Shown: positions 33,448-43,590, counted from the stretch's first letter. The stretch is 64,000 nucleotides of DNA from Agapetus fuscipes (GCA_951799405.1 OX637342.1:5828001-5892000), one strand, 5' to 3'. The notes: generated by a model from the sequence alone, not told the origin. Made by a program: numbers and translations.

Positions 33448-33449
33448 CT

Positions 33450-34065
33450 GAAATATCTTCATGAAGCCACATCAGGAACAGCGAAGTGGATGAAGGGCCT
33501 GGATCTTCACCTCTGACGCGGCCCAATCGCCAAAAAATTTGTTGCACTTGCCGGTCACAAGTAAAGTAAATTATAAACATTTAATGTAATAAATCATTCT
33601 GCTCTTATTATTTTCAAAAATGCACTTAAAGTCCGGTGTTTTATCCTCACCCCTGATTCGTATGAAATCCATGTTTACTTTTATTTGTTCATCTGCGCAT
33701 TGTAGCAAGTCTCTAGCATGATTAATCGCCGTCCACCGTTTGTGCGTGTCTATGGAAGTGTATCGAATGATGCTGTGCGCTCAGTACCAAGGGCCACCAA
33801 CGAAGCGACTCCCGTAATGCAATTAATAACTAAGTTAGTGCGCACAGGGACAATGCAGCTGTAAAAAGAGCCCTTGTATAAAGAATTGATATGTTGTTCT
33901 GACGAGGACAGTAAAAAAGCCTTGTAAGTTGATTCAAAATATTAGAACTTCAAAATGTTGACCGAGACAAAACGTTTGTAAAAAAGTTTTCGATAACAAT
34001 GCCCAGAAATCGTTGTTCCAACAAAGATACATGTATCTATTTTACAGTGGTAATTTTTTTTTGCC
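33450..34065. other. ~600 bp upstream of CRX-a, no gene seen
   Basis: Unassigned, moderate complexity. No motif-bearing frame before the CRX-a homology begins. Confidence 0.4.
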
Positions 34066-34069
34066 AAAA

Positions 34070-35177
34070 GTTTGCATTCCAAACAGTCATCGATGGTAGT
34101 AAATCAGCCCTGCTACCAATCAATTCCGGTGTCCCCCAAGGATCCGTCTTGTCTCCGACACTTTTTCTTATGCACATCAATGATTTACTATCCTGTGCTC
34201 CTATCCACTGCTATGCCGATGACAGTACAATACATGACGGTTTCTCTTTTACAAAGCCCCCAAATAGTTCAGCGATATCTATTGCTCGTGAATCATTAGC
34301 TTCAAAGATCAATACAGATCTCAGGGCTGTCAGCCGTTGGGGCACTGACAACCTTGTAGAGTTCAACGTCAAAAAGACTCAAGCATGTCTGATATCCTTA
34401 AAGAGGATTCCAAACAACTATCTCCCAACTTTCGACAATGTCTCCCTCTCTAACCATGAACACTTAAATCTTCTTGGTGTTTCTCTGTCATCAGAGTTAA
34501 AATACCATGATGCTATTGAGTCTCGCACAACTTCCGCTTTCCGGCGACTCGGCATATTATACAGAGCCCGTAGGTTTTTTACTTCAGCCCAGTTATTGAC
34601 TCTGTATAAATCCCAAATCCGCCCCATTATCGAGTATGGCAGCCATCTCTGGTGTGGTATGTCCAAGAAGTTGAGTGACCAACTTGATTCTGTGCAAAGG
34701 AGGGCAGTGAGGTTGATCAATGATCCTTCTCTGACATCCGATCTGCAGCCGCTCCAGCACAGAAGAAAAGTTGGAATGCTCAGTCTTTTTTATCGATATT
34801 ACCACGGAGCTTGTTCTAATGAGCTCCATTCATTAATCCCTCCCCCTCGCATTTCAGAAAGGGAAACTCGTAGTACGACTCTCATTCATCCCTTTGCAGT
34901 CGATCTCAAAACTATGAGAACTTGGCGTTTTCATGACTCATTCCTTTGCCAAACTGCCCGTTTATGGAATGATCTACCAGTATCTGTGTTCCCTTCCCAA
35001 TTTAATCCGGTTTTATTCAAAACCAACATCAATCACCACTTCCTTGCAGCGCCTCACGACAGAACCAAGAACTCAAGCAACACCTCTGCGGCACCCTTCC
35101 AGGGTGACATAGACCCCCAAGACTCACAAGAATTGGGGAGCCTCCCGCACAGGATTCCTTAAAAAAAAAAAAAAAAA
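34070..35177 (+). pseudogene. CRX-a LINE: 5'-truncated reverse transcriptase with poly(A)
   Basis: Open for 387 codons as read (33999-35162), but homology to RT begins at about FQTVIDGSKS, so the endonuclease and the first RT motifs are missing. Visible: INSGVPQGSVLSPTLFLMHI (motif B), CYADDSTIHD (motif C), VEFNVKKTQACLISLKR, and the C-terminal region SQIRPIIEYGSHLWCGM, QHRRKVGMLSLFYRYYHGAC, FLCQTARLWNDLPVSVFPSQ. The stop codon abuts an A-tract at 35160-35177, so the 3' UTR is essentially absent. The motif set fits the CR1/Jockey group; the exact clade is unresolved. A near-identical partner lies at 46769-47348. A dead-on-arrival copy, probably recent because the frame is still open. Confidence 0.9.
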
Positions 35178-35199
35178 TTACCAAGTTATGGAAGCTTTT

Positions 35200-35560
35200 A
35201 CTGGTATGATCTGTCGAAAGGAATCCCGGTGCAGTACCAGTGCATAACACCACTGTACCTAGCAAAGCCCAACAAGCCTATTGGTTTGAATATCAGTCAA
35301 TTGATTTTGTGCTCTGCGGAAAGTGAAGTCAGAACATTGGTCTATGAGCCTTTGCGCAAGTCTGAAAAGGTGTTTGGCGAGCGTGCTTTTGCAATGGCGG
35401 CTCCAAGGATATGGAAACGATTGGAACCTGTGGTTCTAAAGATTGCCGACAACACGTTTTAAGACCGATTTGTTCGTCGAATCTTTTGGAGTACCTTTGG
35501 GACAATGTCACAAATCGACACCGATGGAAAAAATAAACTGTTTTATGTAATATATTTCTT
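35200..35560 (+). pseudogene. CRX-b LINE C-terminal fragment
   Basis: The frame 35229-35462 contains VYEPLRKSEKVFGERAFAMA and APRIWKRLEPVVLKIADNTF. A stop interrupts before DLFVESFGVPLGQ in the next frame. Same signature as 11840-11990. It follows the poly(A) of CRX-a directly, so CRX-a may have inserted into it. Confidence 0.7.
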
Positions 35561-35689
35561 TGATGAGCAGGCAAAAAAAACTAGGTATATTATGAATATG
35601 TTCCAACAAGAAGTTGCTTTTATGTGAAGCTTAATTACGTTTTACTACTCAACACACTTATGTGTACTCTAAGACTAAAAATGAAATGG

Positions 35690-35940
35690 CTACAATTTCG
35701 ATAACTGTCCTGCTCTGGATGTCCTTTAATTCAGGCAGGAATTTATCGCCATGCCGCGTCGCGATATGAATATGTGTTTTGTTCATCAGTTAAGAGAGAT
35801 GACCGCACCGGATACGGCATCTAGAGGTGGTATCTCTATTGTCCTCGGTGTGGGGTCCACAGATACTGGCAGGGTGCAAGATGACATCTAATGGGAATTC
35901 CATTCAGACATTTGTCTCCGCAGATGCAAGAGAATGACTC
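35690..35940. other. Higher-complexity block, unassigned
   Basis: GCCATGCCGCGTCGCGATAT, GATGACCGCACCGGATACGG and TCCTCGGTGTGGGGTCCACA stand out from AT-rich flanks. No coding signal. Confidence 0.25.
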
Positions 35941-36109
35941 AAAACTGTAAGGATATGACGATGTTTGTGAAATCTCAATGAATATAATAGTTTCATTAAG
36001 ATAACAGGCTTAGATACATCTTTAGATATAAAATTGATATTTTTATCCAAATGGATGAAATTGAGGCGAAATTTTCAAACTGTATGTTTGCAAAATCAGA
36101 TCTATTAAC

Positions 36110-36302
36110 AATAATTTAAGTTGCAAAGATATCTAGAGGATTTTATGCATGCAAAAAACAGACACAATCATGTTTCCTGTGTACATATAAAATAATCCAA
36201 ACATCGCATTGAACATAAACTTTGTAAGTCCTGCCATCTTCCCTGAAACTAGGATGGCATTGGAAAAAATGGAAGCAATTACAGCATGGGGCGTCAGCCA
36301 GA
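36110..36302 (-). mobile_element. SINE-A copy, degraded
   Basis: AATTTAAGTTGCAAAGATAT, GCAAAAAACAGACACAATCA, CCATCTTCCCTGAAACTAGG and ATTACAGCATGGGGCGTCAG; several deletions. Confidence 0.7.
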
Positions 36303-36304
36303 TA

Positions 36305-37360
36305 AATAAATACTTTTTAATTGAAATCATGTCGGTTGGACATAATATAATTGGATAACATATTTATCGAACCGTGTTGTAGAAAAGAACGGGAACAAAG
36401 GTGCCTACAATCTTCGATCACTAACAACATTTTTTTTGACAATTTAGTGCAGGCTTCGTCGTCGAAGAAGAGACACGTCCCTTAAACGTTGACAAACCCG
36501 TTTTGATATACAACACAGTTCGTAAAATACGTTTTTTAACAATGTAACACGAAAAACTTTTTCTTATAATTTTTTATTGTTTACTCTGATTGATATGATC
36601 GTTATAAGCCTTATAAAATTATAAAATGGTCTTTTGAGAAAAAATAAAAAAAGCTTCACTAACTGAAAATGTATTGATAAGTATGTATGTACGTAATCAG
36701 GAATGAAAGTGAAATACAAAAGTAGAGCTTTGATTAATTTAAACGTATAGAAGCAGGCTAGCAACCTCTATTAAGTACAAAAGAATGCAATGAAACTATC
36801 AATGCATCATTAATAAAAACCTCAATTATTTATTAAGCTTTTTAATTGTTTTTCAATAGACAAATAAAAAGTCTATTATGTATGCAAGTAAATAATAAAT
36901 TATTCTGTTTCATTGTAGCATTGCAAAGTCAACCGCTGCGTAAAAGAAAATGTATGAATACTTAAACAATCGCTAGAAGCGCTGCTGCATCTTTCATTAT
37001 TTTTAATTTACACGATAGTTAAGTATGTACTTAAGCAATATTTTATACTCAGAGTACTGAGCATGTGCAATACCGCCCATTCTTTTCATACCTAATAAGT
37101 CTTTTATTGACGATGTATCGAGAAGCAAATTAAAAGTCAGTTTGATTAATGGCTTATTGCAATCTAACTACAAAAAACAAACGTCGATTGCAAGCAGTAA
37201 TCCACTAGGCAAGTATGTTGTGACGTACTAGTGCTTTTAGTAAAAAAAAAATGCCGATCGTTTCATTTATTGGCCTAATATTGACCTTGCTTTTGATAGC
37301 ATAAATAGTAGTAAACAGTAAACACCTTAACAATTTTAATTTTTTTGGCTCGTTTAGCTC
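36305..37360. other. ~1 kb AT-rich, no gene seen
   Basis: No motif-bearing frame and no recognised repeat. Confidence 0.4.
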
Positions 37361-37364
37361 ACAA

Positions 37365-37570
37365 GCCTTGAAGACTCAGGACTTCCCGCACCATTAAACT
37401 CCAGGAATCTACGTCTTGTGCTGCTTTTCTCCATGCCTCTCTTTCTCCTTCACCAGGAATTCTGCATCGGGCTTGAGATTGTCTGCCTCCATGTACCCTG
37501 GGAAGTATTACTGATCTGAAACCAAAAGAGGCACCATGCAGAACATTTCTGATTATCTTAGAGTCCTGCG
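37365..37570 (-). pseudogene. RTE-a LINE C-terminal fragment
   Basis: Minus-strand reading gives IIRNVLHGASFGFRSVILPR, GEREAWRKAAQDVDSWSLMV and REVLSLQGL, parallel to IIRTVLDGAPSG, GPWREAAQDRESWRIVV and REALSLQGL at the end of the 21.6-25.0 kb element. Confidence 0.75.
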
Positions 37571-37766
37571 TACGTAGCTACTACATTTCTGGCGCACTGA
37601 AGTATTCTTGATTTCATTACTGACTTGATGTTTGACTCCTGAAATATGGAACTGAGTCATAGAGATGATGTTATGGATGCTTTTAATGTGGAACTCAGCT
37701 CCACGTTGCGTTGGTATTGGTACGAATGCGCCACCTTTCACATTCAGGTGGCGCATTAATGTGTAT

Positions 37767-38090
37767 GATAATAATAATAATAATATTAGGATGATCTATT
37801 TGGTAAGCACTGTTTTTGTGTGAATCACACCTCAATAGCCCACTGCAAGCTTGATCGTTGCTGTAGAAAGCGTCAATTCTCAAGCTAAAACCACTTAGTG
37901 TAAGGCTTAATAAAACGGACCTAACGTTGGATGAACCTTCGGTGACTGGTTTTTGGTAAAGGCTGATTAATTTTTCAACCTAGTATAGAGTAAGTTAGAA
38001 AAATTGATATATTTTCATGCTCAGCCGGGATTCGAAACTACTACCTTCTATTTACGAGTCCGAAGTGTTAACCACTAGACTTCGGGCCGG
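37767..38090 (-). mobile_element. tS1 SINE, full length
   Basis: (ATA)n tail, GTGTGAATCACACCTCA, AAGCGTCAATTCTCAAGC, a duplicated or inserted stretch at about 37890-37930, TTTTGGTAAAGGCTGATTAA, CAGCCGGGATTCGAAACTAC (B box) and GTTAACCACTAGACTTCGGG (A box). Confidence 0.85.
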
Positions 38091-38094
38091 CGAC

Positions 38095-38685
38095 GTAACG
38101 TTTTGTTCTCAAAGACCTAGAGAGATATTTACTTTGGCTTTGATTTCTTATACATTTTCAAATTTCGTTACAATGAAAATTTAACCACCATGTTAACACT
38201 AATTTCCTAACTTTCCTAACATTTACGCTATACTTAGGCATAATTATCCGTACACTATCGCACATTTAAGGTAATACCTCAGTACATGATTTTCTACAGC
38301 TTACATCATGTTCTGCCCACGTAAAGATAAGCTTAGCTTTATTAAGTATACAACATAATATTTAAACTCTACTTAATTAAGAGTTTCACAAAAAAGTATG
38401 CAAACCAAAAGTCAGCCTCTACGAAGCGTTTTAGTTTGTATACATAATTGATGTCTTGTAAGGCAGCCAGGCCACGTGGTCCACTGGTGATGGTGATGAT
38501 TACTAATTGACTGCCACCGGGTTCAGGCAGATCTATCAGTTACGCACAATCTGTGAGAAACAGTAAAACCTTAGACATTAATTTATCTAGTCGTCTATAG
38601 TAGTCTATAATCGTACAGATCACTATAGTAGTCTATACCTTGTCTATGGTAGTCTATACCTTGTAACATAAATTATATATTATAC
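38095..38685. other. ~590 bp, no gene; short tandem array
   Basis: 38589-38664 repeats TAGTCTATA about four times. 38455-38545 is GC-richer (GCAGCCAGGCCACGTGGTCC) and unassigned. Confidence 0.45.
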
Positions 38686-38689
38686 TGTT

Positions 38690-38822
38690 GATTTATAGGT
38701 TGGTATGAACTGACCACCCCTGCTGTAAAAATGGTTAACTTTGCCAATGTCACTTGTGTTTCAAGGAAGGTCAGCAAATTTCGAAAGGCTTGTATTCATT
38801 TGAGGTTTGGTTTTTTATTGTA
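38690..38822 (+). mobile_element. SINE-A copy, 3' truncated
   Basis: TTATAGGTTGGTATGAACTG, CACCCCTGCTGTAAAAATGG, TTTCAAGGAAGGTCAGCAAA and TTCATTTGAGGTTTGG. Lies in tandem with the next copy. Confidence 0.75.
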
Positions 38823-38867
38823 ATTGTTCTTGACTAGTTTTTAGCTAGTATGTATTTTGAGTTTCTT

Positions 38868-39118
38868 GACTTATAGGTTGGTATGCGGCTGACCACCCAT
38901 GCTGTAAAACTGGTTAACTTTGCCAATATCGCCCCTGATTCAGGGAAGGACGGCAAGAGTTGCAGGGTGTTTGTCCATTTGAGATTTGAGTTTTTATGTT
39001 GTAAGTTCACATGCGGCATGTGCAAGTGCGAACTTGTACATGTCTGCTCGTGAGAAAGCATATAATGTGAATCCGCAACGTAACATATCTTTGCAATTTT
39101 GATTAAATTAGATTAGAT
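38868..39118 (+). mobile_element. SINE-A copy, full length
   Basis: CTTGACTTATAGGTTGGTAT to AATTTTGATTAAATTAGATT with the (TTAGA)n tail. TTGACTAGTTTTTA occurs on both sides (38828-38841 and about 39129-39142). Confidence 0.85.
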
Positions 39119-39261
39119 TAGACATATTTTGACTAGTTTTTAAATTGTAAGTATTCTTGACTAGTGGGTTGCTAAGGACGGCAATCCTTAGTAACCAAAA
39201 ACTGAACGCAAGAATTACGTTTGTTTGCCGAGAAAAAAGTTCTAAATTCAATAATGATCTG

Positions 39262-39503
39262 TACCCTTAGTACGAGTGGCAAAACTTGAATAATTTAAAG
39301 TTAACGGCAATTATTAAAGAGCGATTTCCCCCAAAATCTGCCGTTTTTGTTTGTTTGAACTTGATTTTCTTCATCACTGTAACTCTTTTGCTAAGACCAT
39401 AAAGTGTAAGAAACAAAAACGGCAGATTTTGGGAGAGATCACTCTTTTTAATATTTTCCGTAAACTTTACTTTTCTCAAGTTTTGCAACTCATACTAAGG
39501 GTA
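39262..39503. mobile_element. M2 foldback MITE
   Basis: TACCCTTAGTACGAGTGGC and TTTTGCAACTCATACTAAGG ends, with AAAATCTGCCGTTTTTGT and AACGGCAGATTTTGG inside. TA borders. Frames over it are palindrome read-through. Confidence 0.85.
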
Positions 39504-39950
39504 CAGACCTCATTTAATTTTTATTTACCACAATTTATCTTGATTTTTCTTTCAACTCTTGATGCAAAATGTAACACATTTGTCAGTAACAATCACACAC
39601 GGAATTTTTCCTCGTTATTCTTTTTTTTAGACAAAGAAACAAAAACACATCATCCACCATTGTTGAAGGTTCTCATGTTACATCCCCGACTTGTGAGAAC
39701 TTTATTTGCAAAACACACAAAACCAACACAACCCCGCGGGCATGTTTTGTTTTCAATTTTCCGCTCTAATAGTATACCATCAATTTTAATTATACATTTT
39801 AAAGAGATAATATTTCGATAACTGAATTCAATTCTGAGAACAACTCGCGTATAAAAATAATGTTCGAATCCGATAGCTGCAGCTATTCCCGCTACAAACG
39901 GTCACTCCTGTATGGCATTTTTTTTATATACAGGCTAAACTTTTGACATT

Positions 39951-40045
39951 GACCTGTCCGTAGGCTAGTGGTAGCGCTTCGGACTCGTAAATGGAAAGTC
40001 GTGGGTTCGTAGCCCGGCGGAGCACAAAAAAAAATATTTATATTT
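39951..40045 (+). mobile_element. tS1 SINE, head part, split by SINE-A
   Basis: GTCCGTAGGCTAGTGGTAGC (A box), CGGACTCGTAAATGG, GTGGGTTCGTAGCCC (B box) and GGCGGAGCACAAAAA. Confidence 0.8.
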
Positions 40046-40250
40046 CACCCATCCTGTAAAAAATGGTTCACTTTGCCAATGTTACCCCTGTTTCAGGGAA
40101 GGTCGGCAAGAGTTGCAGGGCTTATGTTCATTTAAGATCGGGGTTTTTATATTGTAGGTTCACATGCGGCATGTGTGAGAAATTATGCGTGCCTGCTTGT
40201 GGGAATGCATTTAATATGAATCTCAAATGATACATATCTTTGCAGCTTGA
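40046..40250 (+). mobile_element. SINE-A copy nested in tS1, 5' truncated
   Basis: CACCCATCCTGTAAAAAATG through TACATATCTTTGCAGCTTGA. No target duplication is visible, and ~20 bp of tS1 is missing at the junction. Confidence 0.8.
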
Positions 40251-40432
40251 AAATTAATAAATACGCCTTTACCAAAGACTGGTCAACAGAAGGTCCATCC
40301 AGCCTCACTGGGTCTTGCTTGAGAATTGACGCTTTCTATAGCGACTTCCAAGCTCGCAAAAGGCTTTTGAGGTGTGATTCACACAAAAATAGCGCTCACC
40401 AAATAAATCATAGTAATATTATTATTATCTTT
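40251..40432 (+). mobile_element. tS1 SINE, body and tail, after SINE-A
   Basis: CCTTTACCAAAGACTGGTCA, GGTCTTGCTTGAGAATTGAC, TTGAGGTGTGATTCACACA, GCGCTCACCAAATAAATCAT and (ATT)n tail. Confidence 0.85.
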
Positions 40433-40557
40433 GTCTTTCATATAGGTTCTTTGTCCATCATTCATGAATGATCATCTTTTGCAGACATTACCGATAATTA
40501 TATAAAAGATAAAAGCAGGTATTAGAGCTATCCAAAAACAATACACCTCCCTAGGGT

Positions 40558-40670
40558 GATAAATCAAAAGGCCGGGGTATTCTGGGACCCGGACGGGGTA
40601 CATTGGAGACCACAAGCGGGGTATTTTGGGACCCGGAGTCCATTTTCAGACCCCAGGCGGGGTCAGAGGT
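40558..40670. repeat. Imperfect GGGGTATTCTGGGACCCGG repeat block
   Basis: GGGGTATTCTGGGACCCGGA and GGGGTATTTTGGGACCCGGA occur ~60 bp apart, with further GGGGTACATTGG and GGGGTC units. Strongly G-biased against the surroundings. Function unknown. Confidence 0.5.
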
Positions 40671-40992
40671 ACCATGAATATTGTATGCCTTAATTATTGG
40701 CTCACTCTTTCCGATCAAAGCCACACACGACTACAAAAATGGTCCGATAAAATTGATGGAGAGTGTCGTGAACACTATAATTTAACAGGTACTAGAAGAG
40801 GTCAATCTTTTTTAGACAGTATTTTTTTTTGTTATGGTCAATTTATTATTATTATATCTAAGTATTTTTGTTGTTGTTATAATAATGATCCGTTCAATAT
40901 TTCTGTTGGGGAGTGTCCGTTTTTTTAAGCTAAAAGTCTTGCATTCGAATTCGAGAGCGACAGACAATTTTTAATATCCGCAAAAACGTTCC

Positions 40993-41155
40993 TAAGTTGC
41001 ACACATAGAGCAATTTCTTACCGCGTTGTCCCCAAAAAGATTGCATGTGACTTTTATTTTTACAGGTAAGGGAGCTGGTCTTACGCAAATTACTTCACTT
41101 GTAGTGGGACTTTTCCAGCTCCTGAGGATCCTGGTAATCATTTCGTGTGAAGGCA
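40993..41155 (-). mobile_element. tS2 SINE, 3' half, degraded
   Basis: GCACACATAGAGCAATTTCT, TACCGCGTTGTCCCCAAAAA, TTTTTACAGGTAAGGGAGCT and CCAGCTCCTGAGGATCCTGG. Confidence 0.7.
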
Positions 41156-41184
41156 GACAAAGCTTCATCATGATTATTATCATC

Positions 41185-41510
41185 ATTGGCACGACAACCC
41201 GGGGTGGGTCTTGGCCTCCCTCAGCAACCTATCCAACGTCTTCCTCCTCCAGTCCCGAATTCCCACTGCACGGTAATCCGCTACCACTCCAACCAGCCAT
41301 CTTGAACGTGGTCTTCCCACTGTCCGGCGTCCTTCCGGGTTCGTCATCACAATCGTCTTCTCCAGGCTCCAATGGTCCATTTGCTGAATGTGCCCCAGCC
41401 AATGAAGTCTGTTGACCTTTATTGAGCGGATCACATCAGCGTCCTGGTACCTACAGCTTCGCAGACTAAACTTGGTCAGTATATTAATTTCGGGTTTGGA
41501 AATTAACATC
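41185..41510 (-). pseudogene. LINE C-terminal fragment (RTE-like)
   Basis: Minus-strand frame of 108 codons reads IRSIKVNRLHWLGHIQQMDH, GRRTVGRPRSRWLVGVVADY and IRDWRRKTLDRLLREAKTH. The pattern R..WLGH...M..GRP..RW is the C-terminal domain of LINE polymerases of the RTE-like group. The family differs from RTE-a and RTE-b. Open, but severed from any RT. Confidence 0.75.
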
Positions 41511-41519
41511 GGAAGGAGA

Positions 41520-42285
41520 AATCATTTGGTGGAGATTGAACCCTAGTTCGCTGGCATGAAAAACAAGCATTCAACCAACTGCACCACAGACAAGACAAAA
41601 AACCAGTAGGTTAATCTGCCAAATATGGGAGCTAGAGGAAATGAAATTGAGAAGACGAAGGCAATGATTTTAAAGGCCATAATAAGATGTAAAGAAAAAA
41701 AAACAAAAGTTTTTAAATATGAACGTACAGGAATTCAGAGGTTCATCAAATATCGGGACAAAAAATATACATAAAAAAGTCGACTTAAAAGTCGGTACAA
41801 CAAAATATATGAAAATTAAGTTTATTACTTTTTGTTGATGCTGGAACAGGTAATAACATTCCCGACTTCTGATTGCAATTGCAAATGCTTCAAACAATTA
41901 AAGCTGAACATATTGCTGCGTTACTTACCGGACTCTTCATAACGAATCTGATCTGTACCCTTAGTATAAAACTCCTTGTTCATACTCAAGTATAAAGTAC
42001 ACCAAACACACATTAAAACTGAAGCGAGCGTTTTAGTTTACTTATGTTTTTGGTGACTTCAAGTTGAAACGTAAAGGGCTCTGTCCGCACCACATTCTTG
42101 GACGGGTCATATAAATCAATAGCAGCAGCGTTTATTGTATGTAATATGTATGAAGGCTGTTGGGGTGCCTGAGAGCTGAGGTAAAGACTGCTAACGACCC
42201 ATGTCTGGGAGGCCATAAGGCGCAAAATATGAAACCCTCATGCGCTTCAACAATATACGAAAAACATAATGAATAATTTGAAAAT
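41520..42285. other. ~760 bp, no gene; one orphan M2 end
   Basis: CTGTACCCTTAGTATAAAAC (41954-41973) looks like a lone M2 terminus. 42015-42055 resembles an M3 half. Nothing else recognised. Confidence 0.35.
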
Positions 42286-42289
42286 TAAA

Positions 42290-42511
42290 AAAAAACGGAT
42301 TTTACTGACCGTGCAAAAGAGAAGAACGATTTTCTCTATGTTTCGTCGGAGTCATATCCGACGTCCTCAGGAGACATGTGTCCTCTATAAGGAGGAAGCA
42401 CTAACACTTATAGAGGACACACGTCTCCTGAAGACGTCGGATATGACTCCAACGAAACGTAGAGAAAATCGTTCTTCTCTTTTGTACGGTCAGTAAAATC
42501 CGTTTTTTTCA
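42290..42511. repeat. Long inverted repeat, ~102-bp arms, ~25-bp loop
   Basis: Arms 42290-42391 and about 42417-42511 are reverse complements with about five differences, all transitions. They start and end at AAAAAACGGATTTTACTGAC and its complement. Each arm contains the CTGAAGA-stem-GAAACG module (42436-42468 on +). Confidence 0.85.
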
Positions 42512-42748
42512 TTTTTTGAAATGTCTAACGACCGTAATCATAATTTAAAATAATAAACAAGTTGGATTTGTTGATCAAAAACTTCTGTCATAAAAATTTG
42601 ACAACTTTTTATCGTGTTGAGCTTAAGTTCGTTAGACATATTTACAATAACTACTCATCTACTATAATAACTACTAGAAATTAGATTATTCTCGCTATTT
42701 CGTTAGCGACATAGACAACGGATTCAGGAGACTTAGAAAAATGTTTCA

Positions 42749-42930
42749 TTTCATCCCTGTTTCAAGGAAGGTCGGCAAAACTTGCAGGTTTCATGTTCAT
42801 CTGAGGTTTGGATTTTAATGTGTAATACACCGCATTGTAAGCGTGAACTTACATATTTGTCTGTTTGTAGCCATGCACTTGATATGAATCTTCAATGTTA
42901 ATATAACTTTGCAACTTGGATTATAGATTA
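42749..42930 (+). mobile_element. SINE-A copy, 5' truncated
   Basis: CATCCCTGTTTCAAGGAAGG, TTCATCTGAGGTTTGGATTT, GCGTGAACTTACATATTTGT and CTTTGCAACTTGGATTATAG, followed by (ATT)n. Confidence 0.75.
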
Positions 42931-42967
42931 TTATTATTAAAGAAAAGAAATGATTGCCTACATTATT

Positions 42968-43000
42968 GATTGACCGGATCGTAGTCTAGCGGTTAACACT
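42968..43000 (+). mobile_element. tS1 SINE, head start, split by SINE-A
   Basis: TGACCGGATCGTAGTCTAGC and GGTTAACACT form the A-box region. TAACACT (42994-43000) is the left target duplication. Confidence 0.8.
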
Positions 43001-43259
43001 AAAAATCTAAATATAAATCTAAGCTGCAAAGATATGTATCATTTGAGATTCATATTAAATGCATTCCCACAAGCAGACATGCATAATTTCGCGCTTACAC
43101 ATGCCGCATGTGGACCTACAATATAAAAAACCCAATCTCAAATGAACATAAGCCCTGCAACTCTTGCCGACCTTCCCTGAAGCAGGGGTGACATTGGCAA
43201 AGTGAACCATTTTTTACAGTATGGGTGGTCAGCCGCATACCAACCTATCAGTCAAGGAA
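43001..43259 (-). mobile_element. SINE-A copy, complete, with exact target duplication
   Basis: From AAAAATCTAAATATAAATCT to CCTATCAGTCAAGGA. Inserted in the tRNA-like head of tS1, and TAACACT is repeated at 43260-43266. This is the clearest demonstration of the family's termini and mode of insertion. Confidence 0.93.
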
Positions 43260-43266
43260 TAACACT

Positions 43267-43378
43267 TCTGACTCGTAAATGGAAGTTTTGCATTTGAATC
43301 CCGGCGGAGCACAAAAAAATATACCAACCATTTATATTTTCAAATATACTTTTCGCTGGATGAAAAATGTATATACCT
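43267..43378 (+). mobile_element. tS1 SINE, B box and body, between two insertions
   Basis: CTGACTCGTAAATGGAAGTT, TTTGAATCCCGGCGGAGCAC (B box) and CTTTTCGCTGGATGAAAAAT. Ends with GTATATACCT, which is repeated after the following palindrome. Confidence 0.8.
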
Positions 43379-43590
43379 AAATTTTGAAAAGATTTTTGTG
43401 AAACACTGTGGAAATTCATTTTAAAAAATTGATTATTTTTCAATAAAAAATAAAAAAATAAAAGAAATTAAAAACTTTGTTTTATTCCACTTTTATTGTT
43501 ACAAGTGTTACAACAATAAAAGTGGAATAAAACAAAGTTTTTAATTAATTTTATTTTTTTATTTTTTATTGAAAAATAATCAATTTTTTT
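43379..43590. mobile_element. AT-rich foldback element inserted in tS1
   Basis: The core 43424-43590 is an almost perfect inverted repeat (AAAAAATTGATTATTTTTCA at the left, and its complement at the right; centre GTTACAAGTGTTACAAC). GTATATACCT flanks the insert at 43369-43378 and 43591-43600. No coding. Confidence 0.8.

Noticed and set aside
41954..41973. Possible sixth M2 element
   Set aside because: Only ~20 bp of one terminus is present; no second arm found, so not called as an element.
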